This document shows, one piece after another, positions 25,966 through 34,371 of a stretch of DNA of 64,000 bases. Source of the DNA: Comamonadaceae bacterium OS-4 (GTDB taxonomy: Bacteria; Pseudomonadota; Gammaproteobacteria; Burkholderiales; Burkholderiaceae_C); contig AP026970.1 of assembly GCA_027924025.1 (NCBI GenBank), positions 952,501-1,016,500 of the forward strand, in the 5' to 3' direction. A program made the translations under genes and the position numbers. The notes under the pieces were generated by a model. The model saw nothing but the letters and a program-made list of their open reading frames with translations, did not search any database and was not told the origin of the DNA. Position 1 is the stretch's first letter; each line of letters opens with the position of its first letter.

Positions 25966-27366
25966 ATGAATATGCCAAGTACTGAAACCCATCCCCAAGC
26001 GCCTGCGCATTTTTCTGATCTCGCGCCCCGCGAGCTGCTGAGCCAGCTGTACTGGGCTGCAGTGCGCCAGGCCTTGCCTGCCCACACGCTGGGTGCGTAC
26101 TTGCCCGAGCCACCCAAGGGGCGCACGCTGGTGCTGGGTGCCGGCAAAGCGGGTGGCGCCATGGCCCATGCGCTGGACGCGCTATGGCCCCAAGACTTGC
26201 AAATGTCAGGTCTCGTCGTTACCCGCTATGGCCACACGCCACCCTTGCCAGCAGACGCAGCTCCAGCCCGCATTGAAGTGGTGGAGGCCGCTCACCCGGT
26301 GCCGGATGCCGCCGGCTTGGCCGTAGCCCAACGCATCCTGGCCTTGACCGAGGGGCTCACCGAAGACGACTTGGTGATCTGCCTCATCTCGGGTGGCGGA
26401 TCTTCCTTGCTGACGCTGCCTGCGCAGTGGGAGGTGGACGGCGTGCAGGCTGGCATCAGCCTGGAGCTGAAGCAGCGCATCAACAAGCTCTTGCTGGAGA
26501 GCGGCGCCAGCATTCAAGAGATGAACTGCGTGCGCAAGCACCTGTCCGCCATCAAGGGCGGACGCTTGGCCGCAGCCTGCTATCCCGCCAAGGTGGTGAC
26601 GCTGTTAATCAGTGATGTGCCGGGCGACGACCCCAGCGTCATCGCCAGTGGCCCCACGGTGCCGGACCCCACCACCTGCGCGGACGCGCTATCAATTTTG
26701 AAGCGCCTCGCGCAGGATGCATCGGCGCTGGAGGCCGAATTCGTGCTTAAAGCGCTGGAGTCCGGTGTGTTGGAAACCCCCAAGCCCGGCGATGCCGTGT
26801 TTGCCAACAACACAGTCCACCTGATCGCCGCGCCCCAGCAGTCGCTCGAAGCTGCAGCCGACCTAGCCCGCAGCATGGGTCTGCATGCCTACATCCTCAG
26901 TGATGAGCTCGAGGGCGAGTCCCGCGAAGTCGGCAAAGTGCACGCCGCTTTGGCCCGCACGGCAGCGCTCAAACCGGCTTCCGCCGTGCAACCCTTTGCC
27001 AAGCCTTGTGTGATTCTGAGCGGCGGCGAGACCACCGTGACCGTGCGCCCGCGCCGCGCGGGCGTAGCCAAAGGCCGCGGTGGACGTGCCGGGGAGTTCT
27101 GCATGGGGCTCGCCCTTGGCCTGCAAGCGCAGGCAGGCGTCTGGGCGCTGGCCGCCGACACCGATGGCATTGACGGGGTAGAAGACAACGCCGGTGCGCT
27201 GGTCACCCCGGATACCTTGGCGCGTGCTGCGGCGGCTGGCGTCTCCTTGAGCGATTGCCTGGACCGCAACGACGCGGTGGGCTTCTTTCAGCCGCTGGGC
27301 GATGTGTTCACTACCGGCCCGACCCACACCAATGTGAACGACTTCCGGGCGATGTTGGTGTTGTGA
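25966..27366 (+). CDS. Glycerate 2-kinase (GckA/TtuD type)
   Basis: Phosphorylates D-glycerate to 2-phosphoglycerate, linking GarR to glycolysis. 466 residues from the ATG at 25966 (25972 also possible); an in-frame TTG earlier is unlikely. Family signatures: VLGAGKAGGAMAHAL (~50-65), LISGGGSSLLTLP, MNCVRKHLSAIKGGRLA, LISDVPGDDPSVIASGPT and the C-terminal GGRAGEFCMGLAL with ALAADTDGIDG. Divergent from the 8-oxoguanine deaminase gene. Contains a core of the interspersed repeat at 26677-26706. Confidence 0.92.
   Translation: MNMPSTETHPQAPAHFSDLAPRELLSQLYWAAVRQALPAHTLGAYLPEPPKGRTLVLGAGKAGGAMAHALDALWPQDLQMSGLVVTRYGHTPPLPADAAPARIEVVEAAHPVPDAAGLAVAQRILALTEGLTEDDLVICLISGGGSSLLTLPAQWEVDGVQAGISLELKQRINKLLLESGASIQEMNCVRKHLSAIKGGRLAAACYPAKVVTLLISDVPGDDPSVIASGPTVPDPTTCADALSILKRLAQDASALEAEFVLKALESGVLETPKPGDAVFANNTVHLIAAPQQSLEAAADLARSMGLHAYILSDELEGESREVGKVHAALARTAALKPASAVQPFAKPCVILSGGETTVTVRPRRAGVAKGRGGRAGEFCMGLALGLQAQAGVWALAADTDGIDGVEDNAGALVTPDTLARAAAAGVSLSDCLDRNDAVGFFQPLGDVFTTGPTHTNVNDFRAMLVL
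26677..26706 (+). repeat. Interspersed repeat core inside glycerate kinase gene (partial)
   Basis: tgcgcggacgcgctatcaattttgaagcg resembles the core and tail of the repeat copies in xdhA and xdhB (tgcgcg..cagctccaattttgatagc), but the ggcctctggcgcccgt head is not recognisable. Possibly a decayed or partial copy. Confidence 0.35.
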
Positions 27367-27453
27367 GTGCCGCTGGATTCGGCGGCAGCGTCATCAAAGG
27401 CAAGTAAAGTGCGGGTGTTCGCAACACACTCGATATTCGAGGGAGCCATAAAA

Positions 27454-28482
27454 ATGACATCACCGACGACTATTTTGCTGACCGGCGGGGCCGGCTACAT
27501 CGGCAGCCACACCTATGTGGCCTTGGTGGAGGCTGGTTACCAGCCGCTGATTCTGGATGACTTTTCTAACAGCGACCCGGAGGTTTTGCAGCGCCTGCAG
27601 CAAATCACCGGGCGCGAAGTGCTGTGCCAGCGCGGCAATGCCCGCGACCGTGCGACCCTGGAAGCCCTGCTGACGCAGCACCAGGTCCAGGCGGTGATCC
27701 ATTTCGCGGGCTTCAAAGCAGTCGGCGAAAGCGTGGCCCAGCCGCTCAAGTATTTTGAAAACAACCTCGGCAGCACGATTGCACTCTTGCAGGCCATGGC
27801 CGCCACCGGGTGCCAGAAGTTGGTGTTTTCCAGCAGCGCCACGGTCTACGGCGACCCCGCATCGGTGCCGATCACTGAGTCGTTTCCGCGCAGCCACACC
27901 AATCCCTATGGCCACACCAAGCTGGTGTGTGAGGACATGATCGCGGCCCAGTGCGCCGCGCTGCCCGCCTTGCGTGCGGGTGTGCTGCGTTATTTCAACC
28001 CGGTGGGTGCCCATCCGAGCGGCCTGATTGGAGAAGACCCGTCCGGTATTCCGAATAACCTGATGCCTTTTGTGACCCAGGTCGCGGTGGGCAAGCGCCC
28101 CCGCCTGCAAGTCTTTGGCGGCGACTACGCCACACCCGACGGTACCGGCGTGCGCGACTACATCCACGTGCAAGACTTGGCCCAAGCCCATGTGGCGGCC
28201 GTGCGCAAACTCCTGGCGGGGGCTGACACCTTCACCGTGAATGTGGGCACCGGCCAGGGCTACAGCGTTCTCGACGTGGTGCGTGCTTTTGAACAGGCTA
28301 GCGGCAAGCCTGTACCTTACGACGTAGTGGCGCGCCGCCCTGGTGATGTGGCCCAGTGTTATGCCGATGCCGCCATGGCCAAAGCGGTGCTGGACTGGCA
28401 GGCCGCGCAAAACCTGCAGTCGATGTGCGAAGACTCCTGGCGCTGGCAGAGCCGCAACCCCGACGGCTATCGCAAGGCCTGA
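27454..28482 (+). CDS. galE: UDP-glucose/UDP-N-acetylglucosamine 4-epimerase GalE
   Basis: NAD-dependent sugar-nucleotide epimerase, 342 residues, from an ATG at 27454 with gaggga before it. Motifs: GGAGYIG at 11-17, VFSSSATVYGDP with the catalytic Ser/Thr, and NPYGHTK with Tyr-x3-Lys. C-terminal VARRPGDVAQCYAD is typical of GalE. It ends 29 bases from the convergent pelG. Because Pel contains N-acetylgalactosamine, this enzyme may supply UDP-GalNAc, as PelX does in Pseudomonas (inference). Confidence 0.93.
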   Translation: MTSPTTILLTGGAGYIGSHTYVALVEAGYQPLILDDFSNSDPEVLQRLQQITGREVLCQRGNARDRATLEALLTQHQVQAVIHFAGFKAVGESVAQPLKYFENNLGSTIALLQAMAATGCQKLVFSSSATVYGDPASVPITESFPRSHTNPYGHTKLVCEDMIAAQCAALPALRAGVLRYFNPVGAHPSGLIGEDPSGIPNNLMPFVTQVAVGKRPRLQVFGGDYATPDGTGVRDYIHVQDLAQAHVAAVRKLLAGADTFTVNVGTGQGYSVLDVVRAFEQASGKPVPYDVVARRPGDVAQCYADAAMAKAVLDWQAAQNLQSMCEDSWRWQSRNPDGYRKA

Positions 28483-28511
28483 AACCTGGGGCGATACCCG
28501 GGCGATGGCCC

Positions 28512-29891
28512 TTACTGGAGCATGAAGGTCTCGTACTCCAGAACCTCGAGCTTGCGGCTGAGAATCCAGATGCCGGTCAGCACGGTGACCAGCATCGCCA
28601 GCGCAAAGCCATAGCCAAACCATGCTGCGCCCAGGTGCAAGGTGATGCCGGTAAACACCGCATTGCACACCGGCAGCATGGCGGTCAGCAACACCACCGC
28701 GCGGCGCTGGTCGAGGTAAAACAGAATATTCAATATCCCCAGCAGCACCACCTGCAGCGCGGCTCCGACCACATCCACATACAGCAGTGGCAGGTACAAG
28801 GTGGAGATGCCCAGCGCAGGGAGCACCACGCCGCCGGCCGCAAAGGTGGAGAGGACGGCGATACCTTGGATTTTGGCGATGTCAAACAAGCCACGGCGCA
28901 CGTGATAGACCATGTGGTTGCGCATCCGCTCGATGTAGTCCAGCGTGGCGCCCTCCCGGACTGCGTTGTAAAACTTGACGTAGTACTCCACAAAGTCGGT
29001 TTCAATCCGCACCAGAAAAATGGCCATGCCCGGGATGACAGACAGGTACGACAAGAAGATCGGGAAGTCGTAAATCACCGAGGCGTGCAGGGGCCCGATG
29101 ACCTGTTGGCCGGTGCTGGGGAAATACCAGAACATCAGCTTGTCGATCCACGCGCCCAGGTTAAACAGGAAGCCGGTAGCCATCAGGCTGGTGTACATGG
29201 CGCCGCGCTTCCAGATGTCAAACGCGACGAAGCGGTCGGACCGGTAGTGCCGGTAAACCAGATAGACCATGCCCATCAGGAGCAGGTAGTGCCCCAGCAC
29301 AAAGCCGAGCAACAAGCCCTCCAGGCCGAGCGGCCCCCGCAGCAACAAGGCCAGGCCCAGTGTGGCGCTGTAGCCCAGAAAAAACATGAGCACAATCGCG
29401 CGGTAATGCTTCATGCCGGTGAGGAACACCGTCGCAATCCAGATCGCGGACATGACCCCCAAGCCCATCACAAACAGCAAGCGGTAGAGCACCGATTGCT
29501 CTGGGAAAAAGATCGCCACGCAGGGCAGGGCCACCAGCATGCTGATGCCCATCACCACCAGAATCAGCCCGTTGAAGTTGGGCAGGATGGCGGCCTCGTC
29601 TTTGGCAAATGTGCGGTCGGCCACAAAGCGGGTGAACGACAGTTGAACCAGTCCGGTGCTGATCAGCGAAATCAGAAACAGGTAGGTCACCGTGACCTGA
29701 AATTGCGACACACTGACTTTGGGCGACGCCACCCCCGCCCCCGCACTTAACAATCCGATCAGCATGATGCCCACGATGGAAAGCACCCAAGGCCCGGAGC
29801 TGATGATGCCGGCGAAAGCGTAGGCCTGCAGCAAACCTGCATAGGTCTGCTTTCGCAGGAGTTTGCGGAGTTCGAAGCCTATGCCTGCCAT
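28512..29891 (-). CDS. pelG: Pel polysaccharide inner-membrane transporter PelG
   Basis: Polytopic membrane protein of 459 residues, Wzx/MATE-like, thought to move nascent Pel across the inner membrane together with PelD and PelE. MAGIGFELRKLLRK at the N-terminus, GIISSGPWVLSIVG and about twelve hydrophobic segments match PelG; length is as in Pseudomonas aeruginosa. Overlaps the end of pelF by 13 bases. Last gene of the pel operon. Confidence 0.95.
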   Translation of the reverse strand: MAGIGFELRKLLRKQTYAGLLQAYAFAGIISSGPWVLSIVGIMLIGLLSAGAGVASPKVSVSQFQVTVTYLFLISLISTGLVQLSFTRFVADRTFAKDEAAILPNFNGLILVVMGISMLVALPCVAIFFPEQSVLYRLLFVMGLGVMSAIWIATVFLTGMKHYRAIVLMFFLGYSATLGLALLLRGPLGLEGLLLGFVLGHYLLLMGMVYLVYRHYRSDRFVAFDIWKRGAMYTSLMATGFLFNLGAWIDKLMFWYFPSTGQQVIGPLHASVIYDFPIFLSYLSVIPGMAIFLVRIETDFVEYYVKFYNAVREGATLDYIERMRNHMVYHVRRGLFDIAKIQGIAVLSTFAAGGVVLPALGISTLYLPLLYVDVVGAALQVVLLGILNILFYLDQRRAVVLLTAMLPVCNAVFTGITLHLGAAWFGYGFALAMLVTVLTGIWILSRKLEVLEYETFMLQ

Positions 29892-31429
29892 GCGAAGTTC
29901 TTGTCGTAAAGCGACCGGTAGCGGTCAAACATGATGTGCTGTGCGTAGTATTTTTCGACGCGCCGGATGCCTGACTCGCGGGCCCGTTGCCATTCGGCCG
30001 GATCGCCCAGCAGCTCGAGCGTGGCTTCTGCCATGGCCTGGGGGTCTGCAATTCGCACCACCCGCCCGGATGCGCCCAGGGCCTCATCCTCGCCTGGCAA
30101 GCCATACACGAGTTGGCGGCAGGAGCCTACATCGGTGCTGACGGTGGGCACGCCTGCGGCATAGCCCTCCAGAATGACCAGGGGAAGGGCTTCGCTGATG
30201 GAGGTGAGAACCACCAGCCCGACTTGGGGCAACAGCTCGGTGAGCTTTTGGAAACCCAGAAACTTGACCGTGTTTTCGAGCCCGAGTTGGGCCACCAGGT
30301 CGCGACACTCTTGCGCGTATTCGGGCGACTCGTCTTCGGGGCCGGCGATCCAGGCCTCTACCCCGGGCATACGGTTGGCGATGATGCGCGCAGCCCGGAT
30401 GTAGGTCTTGATGTCTTTGATCGGCACCACCCGGCCAATCAGGCACATCACCTGGGGCGGGCCATCCGGCCAGTCTTTGCGCAAGGCACCGAACTTCACC
30501 ACGTCGATGCCGTTGGCGATGTTGGAGGTGCGCTCTTCGGGCGCGCCGTCGAGTAACTGCCGCTGCCGGTTGGCCTCGTACAGCGCCACGATATCGTTCG
30601 CCGCGTGGTACGTCACATAGCCAAGGTGCTCGAAAAAACGGATCCACAACTGCCGGAAATAGCTCACCCGCGAGGGGTCATGCTCAAACACGCTGCGGTT
30701 GTCTTTGATCCACTGGGCTTGGTAGAGGTCGATCTTGCGCTCTTTGACATAGATGCCGTGTTCACTCAGCATGAAAGGGCGCTTGTTCCGGTGCTTGAGC
30801 AGGACGCCCAGAATGCCGGCATATCCGGTAGACACCGCATGGTAAATGCGCGCTTTGGGCGCGCGGACCGCGACCTCCCGCAGCCCCCAGAACGGCCGGT
30901 GGATGGTGCGCACCGTCCAGAAATAATCCACAAACGACGGGTCGGTGCTGCGGCTGCGGTAGGTCTTTTTGATGTAGTCCCACGACCCCTCGCTGTAGAG
31001 GAACATGTCTTGGCTGAGCATTCCGCCGGGGCCCGCTTCGTCCATCATGCTGGCGAAGAGGTGCGGGCATTCGGGGTGGCGCAGATCGTTCTCAAACATG
31101 TCGTGCATCCGCTCCACCAGCTCCATGCTTTTGGCCGGTGCCTTGACACGTGCGATCGGTGGGGGCGCCTCCTCTTCGTAAAGATAGGCCGTCTCCAAAT
31201 GGACCAGGTTGGGCGGCAAGGTGTAGCGCATGTTCCCATAGTCCTGTTTGCGGCTGCCCAGAAAAATGGCGCCGAAGCGGATGTCCGGGAAGCCCAGAAT
31301 GATTTGCTGAACCCAGCTGGACACTCCCCCGGACACAAACGGAAAAGTGCCCTCCAGGAGAAGCATGACGTCAACCTGCTCTGCCTTGGGCAGGACAGGC
31401 TCAGATGTGGGGGAGGTAGTTGCGGTCAC
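29879..31429 (-). CDS. pelF: Pel glycosyltransferase PelF
   Basis: Cytosolic GT4-family glycosyltransferase of 516 residues that polymerises Pel from UDP-N-acetylhexosamine. PelF features: VMLLLEGTFPFVSGGVSSWV at 20-39, the second-domain nucleotide motif CLIGRVVPIKDIKTYIRAA, EAWIAGPEDESPEYA and the EX7E-like TSISEALPLVILEGYAAGVP. Starts with GTG and overlaps pelE by 29 bases, indicating coupling. Confidence 0.96.
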   Translation of the reverse strand: MTATTSPTSEPVLPKAEQVDVMLLLEGTFPFVSGGVSSWVQQIILGFPDIRFGAIFLGSRKQDYGNMRYTLPPNLVHLETAYLYEEEAPPPIARVKAPAKSMELVERMHDMFENDLRHPECPHLFASMMDEAGPGGMLSQDMFLYSEGSWDYIKKTYRSRSTDPSFVDYFWTVRTIHRPFWGLREVAVRAPKARIYHAVSTGYAGILGVLLKHRNKRPFMLSEHGIYVKERKIDLYQAQWIKDNRSVFEHDPSRVSYFRQLWIRFFEHLGYVTYHAANDIVALYEANRQRQLLDGAPEERTSNIANGIDVVKFGALRKDWPDGPPQVMCLIGRVVPIKDIKTYIRAARIIANRMPGVEAWIAGPEDESPEYAQECRDLVAQLGLENTVKFLGFQKLTELLPQVGLVVLTSISEALPLVILEGYAAGVPTVSTDVGSCRQLVYGLPGEDEALGASGRVVRIADPQAMAEATLELLGDPAEWQRARESGIRRVEKYYAQHIMFDRYRSLYDKNFAWQA

Positions 31430-32441
31430 TGCGATGAGGAAAGTTGTCTCGTCCGGTCCAAATGTCTACAACGGCCCGGGTACGAGAGGCGACGTTGAGT
31501 TTCTCCAGGCGGAGCAGGGATTGTTTGACTTGCGCGAAGTCGCGGCGCTGGTAGGCCAGCTCGGCCACATAGGGCACGGCGGACACCAGGGGGTGGCCCA
31601 GTGCAATCGCGTGTTCAATGGCGGCTTGGGCTGGTGCGTACTCGCCGATGGCCAGCAAAATCCGCCCTTTGAGGAACAGCATCGCGGCGTCCGGCTCGGG
31701 CTCCAAGGCCAGCGTGGCTTCGACATATTGCAGCGTCTGACTGAGGATGTGTTTTTTGAGCTCACCTTGGGCCAACGAGGCGTAAATGAGCTCCCAGTGC
31801 AGTTCTGCCAGATGCCGCAAGCAGGTGTGGCGCTGCGCGTCGCTTTCCGCCTGGTCGAGTTGGCGACGTTCGCGCTGGATGTCGGCGTTGATTTTCTTTT
31901 CCTCGGCATCGAGCATGCCAAACGCCACCAGGCGCACATCGTCAGAGTTGTCGCTGAGCAGCTCGTCCAGGATGGGGTTGGCAACCCGGGTAGGGATTGC
32001 CTGCAGCGTCATCAGGGATTGAAGCCGTATGGCGCTGGGCACATGCGCGTTCAGGCGTGAGCGAATGGAGCCTTGCCCGCTGCGACTGACGTCCTTGGCC
32101 TGCATGTCAAATTCGGGCAGGGGCACCGTCACCGGCTCGTGCAGGGCGCCATCCAGCGACTCTTTGCGGAAGGTCGTCCAGATGATGATCAGCATCCCGA
32201 CCGCCCCGACCAAGGGGGCGACAAATGCAAAAAGAAACAGCAGCAACCACACGGTCACACGGGGCCGCATGAACTTGTGGGGCAAGAGCAGGTAGCTGCC
32301 GGACGCCACAATCGCGCTCGCCAAGGCATGCAGCGTCAGCATGGCCAGTAAAGCCCCCAGAGTAGACTGGTGCAACAGCGGGCTCAGGAAGACCCCCACT
32401 TCAATCGCGATGGCCGCCCAGGCCCACTTCAGTGTGAACAT
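31401..32441 (-). CDS. pelE: Pel biosynthesis protein PelE (membrane TPR protein)
   Basis: Inner-membrane protein, 346 residues from the ATG at 32441 (MFTLKWAWAAIA); an upstream extension lies inside pelD. Two hydrophobic hairpins at ~5-45 and ~55-90 are followed by a helical TPR-like region. PelE forms the PelDEFG inner-membrane complex in Pseudomonas. Ten bases separate it from pelD and it overlaps pelF. Assigned by position, topology and length; primary sequence of PelE is weakly conserved. Confidence 0.88.
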   Translation of the reverse strand: MFTLKWAWAAIAIEVGVFLSPLLHQSTLGALLAMLTLHALASAIVASGSYLLLPHKFMRPRVTVWLLLFLFAFVAPLVGAVGMLIIIWTTFRKESLDGALHEPVTVPLPEFDMQAKDVSRSGQGSIRSRLNAHVPSAIRLQSLMTLQAIPTRVANPILDELLSDNSDDVRLVAFGMLDAEEKKINADIQRERRQLDQAESDAQRHTCLRHLAELHWELIYASLAQGELKKHILSQTLQYVEATLALEPEPDAAMLFLKGRILLAIGEYAPAQAAIEHAIALGHPLVSAVPYVAELAYQRRDFAQVKQSLLRLEKLNVASRTRAVVDIWTGRDNFPHRSDRNYLPHI

Positions 32442-32451
32442 GCGGGCTTTC

Positions 32452-33807
32452 TCACGGAGCGAACTGGGTGGCCAGCGCTTGCACCGGGTCTTCCAGGGCG
32501 AAGTCGATGGTGTGCAGGCGGACTTGCAGGCTTTGGATGTCGCCATGAAAGCGCAATTGCAGCCAGTCATCAATCCGCTGGATAAAGCCCTCTTTGGCGG
32601 AGTCTGATGCAAACGGCATCAGCACCACGACTGCGGGCTGCCCACGGATTTGGGTTTGCCAGTACAAATCCAGTCCGCGCTTGACGCGCACAAACTCGGC
32701 GGTGATTTCAGCCCCCAGCGCACCCTCAAAGGTCATGATCACCAAGTGGCTGGACAGGCCTACCGAGTGATTCAACCGGCTCATGCGTACCAGCTCTTCT
32801 GCGAACAAGGCCGGAATGCCCGGAAGCGCCTGCTGGACTTTGTGGGTGTCAGGGCCGATCCGGAGGTTGTCTGCGTAATAGGCCAGGATCACCGACATCA
32901 TCTGCAGGTTCTCGACCGTCAGTGAGAAAAACGGGATACGGGTCACGACCAGCACGCCGATGATGGTGTCATTGCCAGCGATCAGGGGGGCCACCACCAG
33001 GGGACTATCGGGGTCAGAGGCACTGATGTCCTCGCCGGCGATGTGCACCAGTGCCCGTGTTTCCAGTGCTTTCTGGAACAGCACATTGCCCTGCAAGAGT
33101 GGTAGCGGGTCGCCGATCACCGCCAGAGCCGGACCCAATTGCGGGTCGGTGTCCGGGTTCTTGACGGCATACAACGTGGCGGACTCGAGGTTGACATACT
33201 GCGATAGCAATTGCAGCAAGCTGTTGGCTGCCGGCATCGGCTCATCCTGCGGGGTCGGTTGCATGGCCATGGTCCGCAAGCGGGCGAGGGCATCGCGCAG
33301 GGAGCCCGGCCGGATCAGCATTTCTTGTTCAAGCCGATCGTGGGAGAGGTTGAGCAGCAGGTGCCTCTTGGTGAGCCGTGCAAGACGCTCGGTAACATAG
33401 AGGTAGGTCTCTTCCATGCGCGCATTGCGATCACGCCACACATCGCTGAACTCGCCGCAGACCATGACCAGCACACCCGCACCGAAGAAAAAGCGGAAGG
33501 CGAAAGCATCTTCAACCCGCCCCATGGCGTTGGCGATCAACCAATTGATGATCAGCGGAATGCTGCTGAGCAAGCCTGGCGAAACGCCGTAGCGCAACGC
33601 TACCAGCACCGGTGCAAACCAGAGCCAGGGAAAGTGGCTTTGCGCAAGCATCGGGTCGTCGGCGCTGATCCACCAGCCCACGGCAATGCCGATCAGGGGG
33701 ATCAAAAATATTTCAAGCCACTGGTCACGGGCCAGCACCGGATCGGGTGCCAGCCGGTCCGGGCTGATCAGTTTTTTGAGCCAACTGGTCGAGGAGGGCG
33801 CTCCCAT
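32452..33807 (-). CDS. pelD: Cyclic-di-GMP receptor PelD
   Basis: Inner-membrane regulator of 451 residues. Four hydrophobic helices (~25-115), a short coiled segment, a GAF domain (~160-320) and a degenerate GGDEF domain. The inhibitory-site RxxD motif is present as RGLD at 377-380, with a further Arg at 411, spaced like the c-di-GMP-binding Arg/Asp/Arg trio of Pseudomonas PelD. The catalytic GGDEF sequence is missing, as expected. It should therefore activate polymer synthesis when c-di-GMP is high. Confidence 0.95.
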   Translation of the reverse strand: MGAPSSTSWLKKLISPDRLAPDPVLARDQWLEIFLIPLIGIAVGWWISADDPMLAQSHFPWLWFAPVLVALRYGVSPGLLSSIPLIINWLIANAMGRVEDAFAFRFFFGAGVLVMVCGEFSDVWRDRNARMEETYLYVTERLARLTKRHLLLNLSHDRLEQEMLIRPGSLRDALARLRTMAMQPTPQDEPMPAANSLLQLLSQYVNLESATLYAVKNPDTDPQLGPALAVIGDPLPLLQGNVLFQKALETRALVHIAGEDISASDPDSPLVVAPLIAGNDTIIGVLVVTRIPFFSLTVENLQMMSVILAYYADNLRIGPDTHKVQQALPGIPALFAEELVRMSRLNHSVGLSSHLVIMTFEGALGAEITAEFVRVKRGLDLYWQTQIRGQPAVVVLMPFASDSAKEGFIQRIDDWLQLRFHGDIQSLQVRLHTIDFALEDPVQALATQFAP

Positions 33808-33814
33808 AAGCGGC

Positions 33815-34357
33815 TTACTTTGCAGGCGCCGCGGCGGGCAGAGGCAAGCTGGTCAAGGCGTCTCGCATGACTGCCTGGGCCACGCCAGACAAGGCTTGCC
33901 GACTCCATCCACTGCTGGCGGCTGTGGTGCTCCAGACGATTTGCCCTGAGCTCAGATCCGTCACTTTGACCGTGATGCCGACGGCGGGCTCGCCGTCGAG
34001 ACCGACTTTGTAGCGCCACTCTTCGACGCTGCCGCTCACCGCGTAGCGAACGCCTTGGTCGCGCGCCCATTTCTGGGCCTCTTCGCTGACTTTCCGCTCT
34101 GAGGGTTCAAACAAGCTGTCCCGTGACAGGGCTGCGGGGTAGATCTTGAGTTCCGGCACGCCACGGCGACGCAGCAGGTGTTCCAGCATGGACTCTGCAC
34201 TCAGCGCCGCTTGCGGCGTGTCGGTATTGTTGGACAAGGGGAGCAACGCCCAAGAGGCGCCAGCTTCCAACGTACCGCGGCCGGTGTTGGTTTCGATGGA
34301 GGTGGCGCAACCGGTCAGGGCCAGCGCTGCGGTGCACAAGAGAGTGTGGAGTTTCAT
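33815..34357 (-). CDS. pelC: Outer-membrane lipoprotein PelC
   Basis: Lipoprotein of 180 residues with signal MKLHTLLCTAALALTGC, lipobox LTGC and Cys17. PelC forms a ring at the periplasmic face of the outer membrane that guides the polymer to PelB. LPLSNNTDTPQAA, LLRRRGV and DLSSGQIVWSTTAAS match the family. Lies between pelB and pelD with 14- and 7-base gaps. Confidence 0.95.
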   Translation of the reverse strand: MKLHTLLCTAALALTGCATSIETNTGRGTLEAGASWALLPLSNNTDTPQAALSAESMLEHLLRRRGVPELKIYPAALSRDSLFEPSERKVSEEAQKWARDQGVRYAVSGSVEEWRYKVGLDGEPAVGITVKVTDLSSGQIVWSTTAASSGWSRQALSGVAQAVMRDALTSLPLPAAAPAK

Positions 34358-34371
34358 CAGGGTGCTCGTGG

